A DNA stretch of 64,000 nt from positions 116,532 to 180,531 of the forward strand of contig CAUDNR010000446.1 of NCBI GenBank assembly GCA_958430865.1, given 5' to 3'. The first letter of the stretch is position 1. Every line of letters begins with the position of its first letter. Of this stretch, positions 46,103 through 58,724 are shown piece after piece. The stretch comes from Entrophospora sp. SA101. Lineage: Eukaryota > Glomeromycota > Glomeromycetes > Entrophosporales > Entrophosporaceae. Both the position numbers and the translations under genes were made by a program. The notes beneath the pieces are model-generated. The model ran no database searches. It was not told the origin of the DNA and worked only from the letters and a program-made list of their open reading frames with translations.

Positions 46103-49100
46103 CTACAATTTTAATTCTCCTAAAATTTTTGAACACATATTTTTATATTGCCATGGATCACCAGCAACTCTACGAAATTGTAAACCATGTACACCAAGCA
46201 ATAATGGTACTTTAACAATGAATATTTCAAATCTAACAACTAAATCCGATACATTTGCAGAAGCTGAGTAACCATTTCCAGCAACACCACCCACATTAAC
46301 GACAGCGCCACCACCACTACCACCACTACCAATAATGGGATTAATGTAACCTAATTGATTTGTAGCTCCCGCGTTAGAAGATAACGAAAGTCTAACTTCT
46401 CCATCTGCAGAAAACTGAAGATCTTGACCTTGTGCGTAACTATCTTTGTAGGATGTTGATGATGAAGTGGATGCACCTGAATTTCCTGAAGAAAGACTAC
46501 CTCTTCGCTCATGACGATTAAAATGTGTATGGTGATGACTAGTTGTATTAATGCCGCCTCCACCACTATAATTTGTGGTAATATAGGGATTATCGTTTTT
46601 TCCAATGCCATTATTACTATTATTTCCACCATAATTAGTTGTGATTACTGATTTTAAATCAATACTTGGAATGTGAACACATTCAAAACCCCCGCGACCT
46701 TCTCTCCATTTCACACCAATTCTTTCAAGAACTTTAATAAGATCTTGTCGAATTATTGACGGTGGTTTTGTGGAAGTCGTTGCTACGCTAAATAAACCTT
46801 TAAGATATACAGGGCGAATCCATGAATCAGCAGTTCCACCAGGCAAAGGTGTATGTGGTGATGATGAAGGTGGAAAGTTGAAATCGTCTGTCCTTGTATT
46901 ATTACTATTATTAATACTATTAATATTATTATTATTACCACCACTAATACCATTGTTATTGTTATTGTTATAATAATGATTATTAACAGAATTTATATTT
47001 ATTGGATAGGATGTAGCACTTGTAGAGGTACTACGACCATGAGTAAAACGTGCCGAAGAGTTAGGTGCAGTATTTGATTTAGATGATGTGTAAGTACCAG
47101 GTGCAAAAGTGATCCTATCAGAAATTGCTGTGGTATTATTTGAGGATGGTTCGATTAATTGTGGTAAAACACTAACGGGAACTTTGGTCCCAGGGCTTTT
47201 TGGTGGAACATTAGTATTATTAGGTAATCTATTATTATTATTATTATTATTACCTACTAAAGGTTTTGAACGAGGGCGAGATTGATAATAATCAGTTTCA
47301 GGTACAGATGTTGTTCTTGATAAAATATTCGAAAATCTCTGAGGAATATTTATGACTCCTTCTTTTTTGACACCGGTTGGTGTAGAGCCATGACGTCTAT
47401 GTTCAGATTGGCCTCTCGAAACTGCGAATATTGGTGAAATCGGAGATGTTTGGGGGGAAGTAGTTTCACGTTGACCAACTATTGCTAAACTCAAACGTCG
47501 AATTAGTCCAACACCACCAGCATTTGTGTTTGAATGTTGATTCTTACCCTTTTTAGCGTAAGATAACTCACCGTCATCTGGATTTTCTTCAATAACTTCT
47601 CTTTCAACTATCACCGGTGGAATTGGTCCAATGTTAAAATCAACTTCTCCATTTGTCCTTGAACGAGGTCTAGCCCCAGATGGAACAGTAGCTCTTCTTA
47701 TGGGAACAGCAGATGAACTATTTCCGGAAGCAGATGAACTGTTCATGTTTATATCAAATCCAGTTTCACTTGGATATGATGGATCTGGTAAAGGAATATG
47801 AGGCGTTTGTAAACTATTTTGTTCTACAAGTGATGATGATGATGAACCAAATTGAGGTATAAAACCCTGTTGAATCAAACGTTCCCTTTCAAGTTTTTCC
47901 TTTACAAGGTAATAAATTGAGATCAATGGATGAACAGCTTGAGTAGGATCGGCTGTAAAGGTTCTGTCTTCGTTAATAGAATTATTTGATCCAGAAAACT
48001 TTCTACGATAATAGTCAAATCCACTACTACTACCACCACCAGCACCACCAGCACTCATTCTTCTTCTATGATCAAAAGAAATATTACTACTGCTACTAGC
48101 ACCACTTATATGTGTTGGATATATAAAGTTTTTTATCGAATTTTGGTATGATTCACTTTTTATAATATTTTCAAGGCGCATTTTAATTTCTTGTTCTGTA
48201 CCAAATTCAAAGCCAGTCATGCCCCGAATTACCTCCATATCGAGTGGAAGACTTAATGGATTACGTGGAGGTAAAAAATTTTCAAGTGGACCTTCGTGAC
48301 CTTTATTCATCCAAGGATGATTCATAACTTCTGCTAACGAAGCACGATGAAGTGGATTTGCAACTAACATTCTTGATAAAAGATGTTTACAATCTTTATA
48401 CAGGATTTTTTTTAAAAAAATTAAATAAATCAATCAATCAATTTAAAAAAGCGATATTTATATACACATATATAGATAGATATTATTAAAATTTTTATCT
48501 TACCACTACCCAACCATCCAGGATACTCAACTACGCCCTTTTTGATTTTTGCATGTAAAGCAGGCATACTTTGATCATCAAAAGGTACTTTACCACAAAC
48601 AAGAACATATAAAACAATCCCAAAGCTCCATACATCGACTTCAGGACCAGTGTATAATTTTGCATTTAATAATTCTGGAGCAGCAAAATACAATGAGCCA
48701 CAGAATGTTGAAAGATGAGAACGTGGAGAATAAAGATTCGACAATCCAAAATCAATAATTTTAATTGAACCAGATTTTGATATGAGTATATTTTCGATTT
48801 TTAAATCTTTATTAGAAAAAAAATTATTGGAAAAAAATTAATTATTAATTTGATAAATATGTAAAATACAATGAATAAATAAAAATTTACCTCTGTGTAC
48901 AATTGAATTTCGATGACAATAATCTGTATTAATATTAATAATTATATATAATGTTATGATAGTTGTATAAGCAATAGTAAAAAAAATTTAAAACTTGATA
49001 AAAATTACAAAGCAATTGAGAATTGAACACGTTCATTAAAATTGAAAAATTTCATAGCTTTGATAATATAATATATGGGTTCAAATTAAATAATTATACA

Positions 49101-50104
49101 GACCTAATGCACTAGCTATTTGTCTTGCGAATTTTCTTGCGTGTTTCTCTTTTAATTTTCCATGACTGATTATATAATCCAACATCTGACCACCGTTAAC
49201 ATATTCAAAAAACATGTAATAATGATGTTGTAGTACCATAACATCTTTAAGTTGAACTATATATGGATGATACAAAAGCAACATAATTGCTGCTTCACGA
49301 ATAGTTCTAGTTTCTTTGTTTTCGTCTTTGTTGGACGAATCTTTATCTTTATTATCAGACGGTAAAGACCTTGGAATAATTTTTACAGCCAACTAAATAA
49401 ATAAATAAATAATAAAAATAATTAATTTAAAAAAAAACCATATTATTTAATTAATTGATTAAATGAATAAATGAATGAAATTAAAATTCAAAAATGCATT
49501 TAAATGCATGTTTATAATTATTTGCAATAATTTAATCTTTACAAACCTTTTCATTACTCAGCGAATGTATTGCCAATTTAACTTTTCCCATACTGCCAGC
49601 ACCTAATGTCTTTGACAAAGTATAATTCCCAAGCACCTTTTTCGGTTTAATTTTCGAATGATTACTGCTTGCATCTGAAGCAGGAGTGCTATTTGATGTA
49701 TTGTTACTATTATTAAGATCAGGATTCATATGAGGACTATTGGGGTCATTATTTGAAAACTGTTGTTGCTGTTGTTGATTTTGATGCTGATTTTGATGTC
49801 GATTATGATTGTAATGTTGTTGCTGCTGTTGCTGCTGTTGCTGTTGCTGTTGCATTAATCGTTGTTGTTGTTGGTATTGTTGGTTTTGTAGTGGATTCTG
49901 GTGGTGATAATGTTGTAATTGTTGTTGTTGTTGTTGCTGCTGTTGATGTTGTTGTTGTTGTTGAAAGAACTGTTGCTGCTGCATCTGTTGTAAATGTTGC
50001 AGCTGTTGCTGTTGTTGATGATGATAATGATGTTGTTGTGCCTGTGGTTGATGTGGTTGTGGTGTTGGTTGATAATGCATTTGTGGTTTTTGTTGCGTAT
50101 TCAT
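46103..50104 (-). CDS. KIN1: Kin1/MARK-type Ser/Thr kinase with KA1 domain
   Basis: Membrane-associated polarity kinase of the Kin1/Kin2/PAR-1 group. Five exons in phase: 49547..50104, 49104..49392, 48891..48923, 48504..48806, 46103..48393, giving 1157 residues. The N-terminal ~110 residues are Gln/His-rich. The kinase domain starts near 158: glycine loop [16 protein letters not shown]-type lysine in LAVKIIPR, catalytic loop HRD formed across an intron then [23 protein letters not shown] (APE) and [27 protein letters not shown] ends the domain. A long disordered Ser/Asn region follows. The C-terminal KA1 domain reads [12 protein letters not shown] ... [20 protein letters not shown] and ends [10 protein letters not shown], with low-complexity inserts. 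The gene is divergent from PTPA. Confidence 0.93.
49755..50070. repeat. CTG/TTG trinucleotide tracts coding poly-Gln
   Basis: Several runs of mixed CTG/TTG (Gln codons CAG/CAA on the minus strand) fall in exon 1 of the kinase gene. They are interrupted by His and Leu codons, so no single long pure run exists. Confidence 0.85.
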
Positions 50105-50573
50105 ATATAATTAATTGCGTGTATAAATGTATATTATATTTGTTATATTTTTATCTTTAATAATTAGATTATATTATTGAAATTAACGTTAATATTTATT
50201 TTGATTAGTCGTTGGATCTTGAGAAATTATCTAACATGTGTATATATATAAATTTATTCACATATAATAGAAATAATAACTTTTTAACATTTTATATACT
50301 TCGAAATTTTTTGTGACACCAATTCTGGATTATTTTTAGGCACATACCAAATATGAGAATTTTGTATGAGACATCTTTTATTTGTGAGTGGCTTGTCTTC
50401 AAAATATCAATATTAATATGTAAAATTCAGCAAGTGTGCGGAAATTTTTGTGCCAATCAAATTTGGCAAATATCGGCAAAAAATTACCAAATTTGGTTAA
50501 AAAGCACGCATATATTAATACATTGGTTGTCGTGTGCCGCCAGTAATTCATTTCCGACGATCATTTAATAATT
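50105..50573. promoter_or_regulatory. Head-to-head promoter region of KIN1 and PTPA
   Basis: This 469-bp spacer separates the two start codons and should drive both genes. It is AT-rich with no repeat. No specific elements were assigned. Confidence 0.4.
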
Positions 50574-52006
50574 ATGCTTCCTGCTAAACCAAGTAGACAA
50601 ATTAAAAATGATCAAGATTTGGAAAATTGGCTCAAGTCAGAAGCATTTATACGCCTGATGCATTTTATCAAACTGTTGAATGAAAATGTGGCCAATCACA
50701 AGAATTCTGATCCATGTCACGTCTCTGAGGTAATAAAAACGTCTGATAAAATAAATAAATGGCTTTAAAATATAATTTGTTCTAATTTATTTTAATAATT
50801 AATAATTTCAATCAGTATTATAATTCATGGTTATAATTAAAATTAACAAATTACAGATAACACAAAAAATAGTAAATACGTTGGATACAATGATGATTTG
50901 GATAGATGAGAATCCCCCATTGCCCACGCCTCAAAGATTCGGCAATAAAGCATTTAGAACTTGGATCAATCGACTTGAACAGGTTTGTTAATATATTATA
51001 TATGTTACATACTAATAATCCATTTATTAATATAGATTCTCACCTTTTTTTTTGTTATAGAATGTGGAAATCATCCATAAAGATATTTTACCGGTTGAAT
51101 ATTATGACCATATAATAGAATTAGCACCATATTTTGTAGAGAGTTTTGGCAATTCCACGCGTATTGATTATGGAAGTGGACATGAATTAAATTTTGTGTG
51201 TTGGTTGTGTTGTTTAAATTTATTAGGGCTTTTTGAAGAGAAAAATTATACTTCAATAATTACAAGAATATTTAAAAAGTAATCAATTAACTACTACTTG
51301 ATCGATTGAATAAATAATAGTTACAATAATAATAATAATAATAATACTTATTATTGTTATTATTATTGTTTACAAGATATTTAGATTTGGTTAAAAAACT
51401 TCAACGAGTTTATATGCTTGAACCAGCAGGTAGTCATGGAGTATGGGGATTAGATGATCATCAATTTCTTTCATATTATTGGGGAAGTGCACAATTAAGA
51501 GGTATCAATCAATTATAATAAACCTAGTGAATTAATGTTATTAATTTTGTTGTTTGACTAATTGGTTGGTTTTATTTAACCAATATGATTATTATCAATA
51601 TATTGTCCAAAGATCATCCAAATATAAAACCTAAATCCATATTATCGAATGATTTGGTGGATATGTATGCTAATGAGTATATATATTTTGGCTGTATAAA
51701 ATACATTAATGAGGTATCGATATATGTTTATTTATTTGTAAATATTACGACATACATTTATTAAGTGTACGCTTATATATGTGTGTGTATCTTCTTTCCA
51801 ATATGTATATATTATATTATAAGGTAAAAAAAGGTCCATTCCACGAACATTCACCTTTGCTTTATGATATTTCAGGAGTGCCAAACTGGTCAAAAGTAAA
51901 TTCAGGTTTGTTGAAAATGTTTGTTGATGAAGTAATGAAAAAATTACCAATTGTGCAACATTTTTTATTTGGAACATTATTACCGTACAATAATAATAAT
52001 CATTAA
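50574..52006 (+). CDS. PTPA: PP2A phosphatase activator PTPA (Rrd1/Rrd2 family)
   Basis: Peptidyl-prolyl isomerase-type activator that helps load metals into, and activate, the PP2A catalytic subunit. Six exons in phase: 50574..50729, 50857..50982, 51061..51278, 51377..51501, 51613..51713, 51824..52006, giving 302 residues (human PTPA is about 320). Signatures: [60 protein letters not shown], and [20 protein letters not shown], with [19 protein letters not shown] near the end. The N-terminus is short, without the long extension of yeast Rrd1. It is tail-to-tail with GPATCH1, 325 bp apart. Confidence 0.96.
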
Positions 52007-52331
52007 CTGTTGTTGCAAAGATTTAAAAATCCGATTGCTTTTATTCACGATTCTCAATATAAGATTATAATACTGTAATACTTACTGTATGTAATATCAT
52101 TGTACCTTTGTTTTATTATGTCTATATTTTAAGACTATTATTTATATTATATTAATATATATATATATTATATATGTATAATAAAACATGTTCAAGAATA
52201 AATAAATAAATTTTATTCTGGTAAAGAAAGGTTGGTGTAGCACGTCATATTCTAATCCTCCGCACACATGACTAGATGATTACAATTTGAAGAAAATTGT
52301 AAAAAATTTTTTTTTCAATTTCGTAAATCCA

Positions 52332-55143
52332 TTATTTTTTATGATCTGGATGCGGATTTGCTATATTAAATCTTTTACATAGAAGCCTATTGGGATAAAA
52401 TTCTGTTTTAGAACGAGTAAGAGTTCCAAACATATTCATCCTTGCAGCAGTCTCTGCTGTTGATTGTGTCTGTTTTCGGTTATCCTCTTGCCTTTTAAGG
52501 TAACTTCCATCCTCTATTATTTTTTCAACACTTCTATTATTATCATCATTACTGATTTCTAAACTAGAATTGCTCGAGCTGGTGAAACGTGATGCTAGCA
52601 TACTGGACATCGGACGAAAAATTCTCGTAGCTTGCGAAAATTCATCAAGTTCTTTGGCATACTCTTCGGAAGTCATCCCCTTTTTATAGTAAAAAAAATT
52701 CATTATTATATATAGGTAAAAAACCAAAAATGAGCATCACTTAATATGTAAAAAAAGCTGAAAAATTTTTTTTGAAATAATAATTGTAATAATAAATACT
52801 TCAGGCTGCCTGATTAATTCATCTGAAATGATCTCTGCCTGCGCTTCCAGAAATTGTTTATATCTCATTTGTTTATTTTTATTATCTGAAAATGGTATAA
52901 ATCCTTTTAAAGCAGCCATAGCAATATCCTTTCCTATTTTGGGAATTTGAACTTTATTATTTTGATCCTTAGGCGACTCTCCGACTGTATCAAATCTGTA
53001 ACTGATTATATTATCCAATTTTTCTTTATCTTTTCTTGATATATAATCAAATACAGATCGTGCTGGAGCTTTTAATGGTGTTTCGCCTAATAATTCGCCA
53101 CGCTATATATAAAAAATATTAAATGTATATGTTGTATTGTGAAATTGAAATCTATAATTAAATACGAATGCGAAATTCCTTTTGATTGGCTAATGTAATT
53201 TCACATACATGAATTGTAGATTTCATTTTCACGCACAACATGTATATAAAATATATTTGTGCTTGAAAACAAATATAAATTTATTATATTTTACCAATAA
53301 TATATAATTTACCTGTTCAGCAATTAAGGCCAAAGTTGATTGTTTCTGGTTTTTGGAATTTTGCGTTTTTGAACCAACAGGATTTAAAACCTTTTCAGTA
53401 CTTGAATCAAATTTATGTATAGAAACAAAATCCGGCGGCAAAGTTGGTGGCGAATACCTATAAAAAAAATTTTTATCAAAATTATAAAAATAGGAAATAA
53501 AAATAATACTTTAAAATTCTATTAATTTTTAATATTATCAATATTTTAGAAATAATTTCAAACTACTATTAAACACCTTTTTCAAATTAAAATAATTTCA
53601 ATAAAAGATGAAAAATATAAAGATACTACCATTCATCTAGAGGAATAGGACGAGAAGCTAGAACAAATCCAGGTAATGGTAAACTTCCATCATGACATAC
53701 ACTTTTATTTGGAGCAGCGGACTATGTAGACAAAAAACATGGAAATATAAACTTATTCAATAAAATAAAAAATAATCATTGACAATAAATATTATATATA
53801 CGCACACACACACACTACCTTATAAGAATTTGTATTTGGTTTACTTTTGGGTGTTGACTTTGAGTGTTCTTTTCCGCCTAAAATCAAAATATCTTCATAA
53901 TCATCCATCATAGAAGTATGGAAATTTGACATGGATGTTTCACCATTAATATATATTTCATCTTCTTCATCATCTGAAACACCAAAACCAATACCACCTA
54001 ACAATTACATCAACGATATGATAAATAATAAGAAGAGAACATTTTTATTTATAATATCATTATCAATATTTATAATAATAGTAATAATTAATAAATACCA
54101 TGATCTTTATTACTATGATCTTTATCATTATTATTCATAATATGAGGTTCTACATCCTGTTCCTCTCGCCAGCCCATAGCTTTCAATAGACGTAAACCTA
54201 AATATTCCAATTGATTTAAAAGGTTAACAATACAGGGATAAATATAAATAGCAACTTCATTTTTAAGAAAATTCAATATACCTATAGGATCTTTACTAGG
54301 TTCTATTAGATCTGCAATAAATTTGTCTGTAAGCGTTCCTAATACACTAGATAGTTAAGTTAGATATTTATTTAGATATATCCACAAATATAAACAAAAT
54401 GAGATGCATATAACTAGTTGTAATAAACAAATAATACCTTCCGCCAGCTTCCATCGATTTTCTCATAGCATTCTTTTTTTCTAATTCTCTTTCTGTAGAA
54501 CCAAAATAATCAAATTCTTCAGTTGTAACCAATTTTTTCTCTTGAGCAAGCTCCTGTCATAATTAATTTCAGTCAGTAATAAAGTCAATGTAATTTTGTA
54601 GAGAAAACTTCCTAGCAGATCAAATTTAATTTTAATCAAAATAATAACAACCTCCAAATCCTCTTCATCCATAAAATCCTCCGGTTTATAGGCTTTAAAA
54701 TCTGTTCTTTTTTTTCGGGAAGAAACAAAAGAAGAGGGTGACCAACCTAATTGTTATATATAGAGATACATTATTAATTAACCAAAATTATTAAAAATGA
54801 ATAAAGTTTGTTATTTTAGTATTTCAGTTTTATTTCAGTTTTACCTTCTTTAGAACCTACTGTATTATAATAACCAGCTGACCATCCACCTTTAAAAGCA
54901 CCATGCAATCGCCTGATACCATTTTCATCACGAACCTATATTAATAATAAAAATTAAATCAATATCAGAAAATTGAGAAAAAAAGCTTTAGAAAATAAGT
55001 ACCTCTTGTTTCCATACTGGCACAAATTTTCCATTATCCTGTTCACTAGAAATGTCTGGTAACTCTGTACCGTAAACTACAAATGTTTCGTTTGAAACAT
55101 CGTCATCGCTATCGTAAACTTTTGATTTCTTTGGGAAAGGCAT
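52332..55143 (-). CDS. GPATCH1: G-patch protein GPATCH1 homolog
   Basis: Spliceosome-associated protein; G-patch proteins activate DEAH helicases. Eleven exons in phase: 55003..55143, 54845..54935, 54652..54746, 54438..54553, 54282..54346, 54099..54197, 53819..53997, 53630..53721, 53313..53457, 52800..53102, 52332..52679, giving 557 residues. Family strings: [91 protein letters not shown] and [20 protein letters not shown], then SMLASRF. The G-patch itself is degenerate: after MGW the usual glycines are replaced ([10 protein letters not shown]). It is shorter than the ~930-residue human protein. Confidence 0.92.
53139..53232. mobile_element. 94-bp MITE in a GPATCH1 intron
   Basis: Terminal inverted repeats of ~21 bp (gtgaaattgaaatctataat on the left, complemented at the right by attgtagatttcattttcac). 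It lies between the exons 52800..53102 and 53313..53457 and shares internal sequence with 6952-7072. Confidence 0.8.
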
Positions 55144-55433
55144 TTTATTAATTTTGTAAATTCTTTGGTAACGTGATCACAAATAATCAAAGTCTAAATT
55201 TTTTTTTATTTTTATTATTATAAATATCTATTTGAATAAATTAAAGGAAAAATTTACAAATAATAATTTTAAATAAATGTTATTTTTTTAAAAAGCGTCT
55301 AGTGATATTTTCAAAAGAAAATTTTTTAAAGAATAATAATATTACAATAAATCATACCAAATATATATAAATAAGAGATATTAAATATGTTAAAAATGTA
55401 TTTTTTCAGCTTGTAGATATTTTTTTTAAAATA

Positions 55434-56806
55434 TCATCCTCTTTTTTTCCTTTCGGGTCTTAAACTCAATGACGTTGAAGAATGAGGAGGAGGAGATAAT
55501 GGCATGCGCACGCCATGTGGATCATTATTATATCTATTGTTATTATTATCAATATTAGGGTTTTGGTTGAATGAAGAATTTGAGTTATATACACGTGGTG
55601 AAGGATTTGGACTAACACTTCTGGCTCTATTACCGTTATTAGCATTAGGAATGTCATTGTAATAATTTCCACCTCTATATTGTAGATGAGGTTGATTGGG
55701 TGAGATTTTGGAAGGGTCATTTAAATTAGATCTGGTATAATTTGGAGGAGGTTGTCGTCCTCTTTGAGCTGATTGGGTTGGATAAGTTGGTGAAGGAATC
55801 GGCGAGTGTGTTGGTGAATGAGCCATAGGATGATAATAATTATTATTATTACTATTATTAATATTAAGATCATTTCTTTTACTTTTTATTCTCTCGTTAT
55901 TATTATTTCCTAGATTCCTTTCAAGAGATTTAACAGGTAGTTCAGGATTTCTTTCGTTCGAATAAGAAGGAGATCTTAGTGATTTTTGTAATAAATTTGG
56001 TGAACTTTTAGATGCTGCATAATTATAAAGATTGTTTTGCCTGGTACTATTATTATTGTTGTTATTATGTGATTTTATTGAATTATTAGTGTAAGATGAT
56101 GATAATGGTACGTTATTATTATTTAATGATGGATTGTAACCAATATCATTATCGTTGGTTGATGTTGAATCATATAACCAATTAGGAAGGTCACCAGACT
56201 TTTTCTCATAATATTCTCTCAAAATACGTGAAATATGAGTTTCGCTTTCATGACCATCTTTTTCAGATTCTATTAAAAAAGAACGGATTCAAAAAAACAA
56301 AAAATTTTAAATAAATATAGAATCAATTAAAATGTTCAATTAATTTAATTAATTAAAAAGTGCAAAAGTCTACCATTATCAGAATCTTCATTATTGTTGG
56401 TGTATATTGTAGCATTTAAAAATTTATTCCATAGTGTTGAAGTTTGTGCTGGGGATGTTATTGCTGCTGTTGTTGTCGTTGTTACCTTTGTTGTTGAAGA
56501 AGTTTCTGGAAAAAAAAAATACATTAAAATATTACTACAATAAATTAAATTATATACGCACATATATAGAATGGAGTGCCTTTAATGAATATTTTTAAAA
56601 GTTTTTTAAAAATACATAATAAATGTAACGAACGTTCAATTACCTTTCCCCGATGTATATTTTTTAGGAATAGAGGGTAAAGGCGGTGCATCTAAATGTG
56701 TTTGACCACATTTATGACGAGCAGGGTAAAAACCAACATCTTGGCCACAATCTTTACAAAGTATGACAACCCTAGAAATTCTATAATCAGTTATTTCAGA
56801 AACCAT
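55434..56806 (-). CDS. Putative Sec1-binding Mso1-like protein with N-terminal Cys/His motif
   Basis: Three exons in phase: 56644..56806, 56374..56505, 55434..56269, giving 376 residues. The N-terminus (residues 15-40) reads ILCKDCGQDVGFYPARHKCG, a CxxC...HxC pattern that could bind zinc. A linker holds LWNKFLNATIY. Then comes ISRILREYYEKKSGDLPNWL. The pair LWNKF... and ...RILREYY..K...P.WL resembles the Sec1-binding region of fungal Mso1, which acts with Sec1 and SNAREs in exocytosis. This assignment comes from motif memory. The rest (~250 residues) is Asn/Ser/Pro-rich, with SPTHSPIPSPTYPT-like phosphosite clusters, and ends RPERKKRG. Confidence 0.6.
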
Positions 56807-56809
56807 TTT

Positions 56810-57183
56810 TTATTTAAATTGTTTTGACAAAATGACTAACGGTTATATAATGTGTGTATAAAAATAAAAAAAAGGATGAATTTTTTATAAAAATGATCGA
56901 AAAATTTAGTTGGTCTCGTTATATTTGTTGTACATGTTGATGATTTACAACATACTAATAATTTATTAATTTTTATATTTTTGGACATCAAAAAAAACCA
57001 TTAACCCGACATTGCTGTTCGCGCCGGTTATATCCGCTGAAACACCACAGTGAGACAATGTGGGGCAAAAAAAATTTTAGTGCTACCAATGATTTTCAAA
57101 TTTCAAATGGATAAACAAACAAATAAACAATGTAATTTAAACACAAAATATATTATTATGGTGCGGGTCATTTAAAGACATTA
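56810..57183. other. Upstream region of the Mso1-like gene
   Basis: AT-rich with no open frame of note. Likely promoter of the minus-strand gene that starts at 56806. A MITE begins at about 57184. Confidence 0.4.
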
Positions 57184-57357
57184 AAAAAATTGTGCAACTT
57201 TCAAACCACTAAGGCTTTTTTTTTTAATTAATAAAATTGAAAAAAATTCTCTATTTTTGCAATCTTTAGAACCTAAGCAACAATGAAATAGAGAGTTTTT
57301 TTCAATTTTATAATAAAAAAAAAAAGCCTTGGTGGTTTGAAAGTTGCATAATTTTAC
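57184..57357. mobile_element. 174-bp MITE with ~33-bp inverted ends
   Basis: The left end contains gcaactttcaaaccactaag and the right end its near-complement cttggtggtttgaaagttgc, with T/A runs inside. TA dinucleotides flank both sides (57182-57183 and 57358-57359), as in Tc1/mariner-type insertions. The interior is itself partly self-complementary. Confidence 0.85.
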
Positions 57358-57363
57358 TATATA

Positions 57364-58480
57364 CACTCACCTCCCAAAAGTCATGGACCACTTTTTTGAA
57401 AACCAATTAAAATTTTATCAATTTATTAACTACATGTGAAATTTTTACAGTATATTCCTGAATCATTTGTTTATGTTTGTTATGATTTTCATCGCTGAAT
57501 AAAGAGTTACATGGAAGTTTTGTTATTGTGTTTGTTTTGAACTGTTAAAATTTTGATCGTCACATTTTTTTAAATGGAAGTTGATAATTTAAACTCAAAA
57601 AGGAAAGAATTAAATGAAGAAACCCGTGGTCAAATTGTTGGTATGTCCAGAGCTGGTAGTAGCAAGAGAGAAATTAGTAAAGTTCTTGGAATACCAAAGT
57701 CTACAGTCCATAATATTTTGGTGTGCTTTAGAGTCACACATACAACAAGTTCTGCACCTCGATCTGGACGTCCAAAATTAATTGGTGAAGAAAAAGAACA
57801 AGTTATAAATAGAATTGTTAATAAGAAACCCCATAGTACTTTAGCTGAAATACAGCAAAACTTTGAAAAAAAAACTAATATCAAAGCATCACAGAAGACA
57901 ATCCATAGGTCCTTACATAATCTTGGTTTTTTTTCTCATATTCCAGCACAAAAACCTTTATTAACTGATGTACAAATGGAGAACCGACTTAATTGGTATT
58001 TGGAGAAGCAATCATGGTCTATTAGAAAGTGGGGAAATGTTATTTGGTCAGATGAATCTAGGTTTGCAGTTTTTAACAATGATGGTCCAAATCATGTCTG
58101 GAGAACTTGCGGTACACATTTTGAAAAACAAAATTTGGTACCAACTGTGAAACATAATGGTGGTAGCATTATGGTTTGGAGTTGCTTTTCAAATAGAGGA
58201 TTAGGACCCCTCGTTTTAGTAGATGGAACTATGGATAGATGGGATTACATTGAAATAATGAGAAGACATCTGTTGCCCTACATTGAGAAAAAATTTTATG
58301 GAAAAGGTTATCTTTTTCAAGATAACAATGCTGCAGTGCATACTGCACAAGATGTAATAGCTTGGATTCAAGAAAATAAAATTAGAACATTAACAAATTG
58401 GCCTTCACAGTCACTGACTTGAATCCAATAGAACATTTATGGGCAGAACTTGTATTTTGCATAAAGATAATATAAAAAAT
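57364..58480 (+). mobile_element. Tc1-like element, left end plus broken transposase; right end missing
   Basis: After a TA, the sequence cactcacctcccaaaagtca looks like a Tc1-type terminal repeat. The transposase follows from 57574. No reverse complement of this end is found downstream to about 59 kb, so the right end is deleted. Coding similarity stops near 58450 (GGGCAGAACTTG). Confidence 0.7.
57574..58422 (+). pseudogene. Tc1/mariner transposase, frameshifted at the C-terminal catalytic block
   Basis: A cut-and-paste transposase of 282 codons from ATG. Two helix-turn-helix units (about 15-50, RGQIVGMSRAGSSKREISKV, and 70-120) are joined by a GRP-like hook (APRSGRPK). The first catalytic Asp is D160 (NVIWSDESRF), the second D250 (YLFQDNNAAVHTAQ). 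The frame ends WPSQSLT. Just downstream, in the +1 frame, LNPIEHLWAEL continues the family's NPIExLW block with the third acidic residue. A one-base loss near 58410-58422 therefore removed the catalytic end, and homology stops soon after. Inactive as it stands. Confidence 0.9.
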
Positions 58481-58724
58481 ATAATTTTTTTTTACATAAA
58501 AATAGAAAAAACAAAATTTTTTTTCAACTTTTTAATACCCCTTTTAACCAAATTTAAGGCACATGCAATAAAGAAAATTGTTAATATGAATCATTAAAAT
58601 TATCACTAAGACCATCATTAAAAACATTTGAAAGGTATTTTTATGCAAAGAAATTTATCATTATTATATTATTGGATTTTTTCAATAAAGGATATTAATA
58701 GGTATCATAAATTTGTATATATAC

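Noticed and set aside
49753..50160. 135-codon plus-strand frame opposite KIN1 exon 1
   Set aside because: Val/Asp-rich antisense of the poly-Gln codons; a shadow of the kinase exon.
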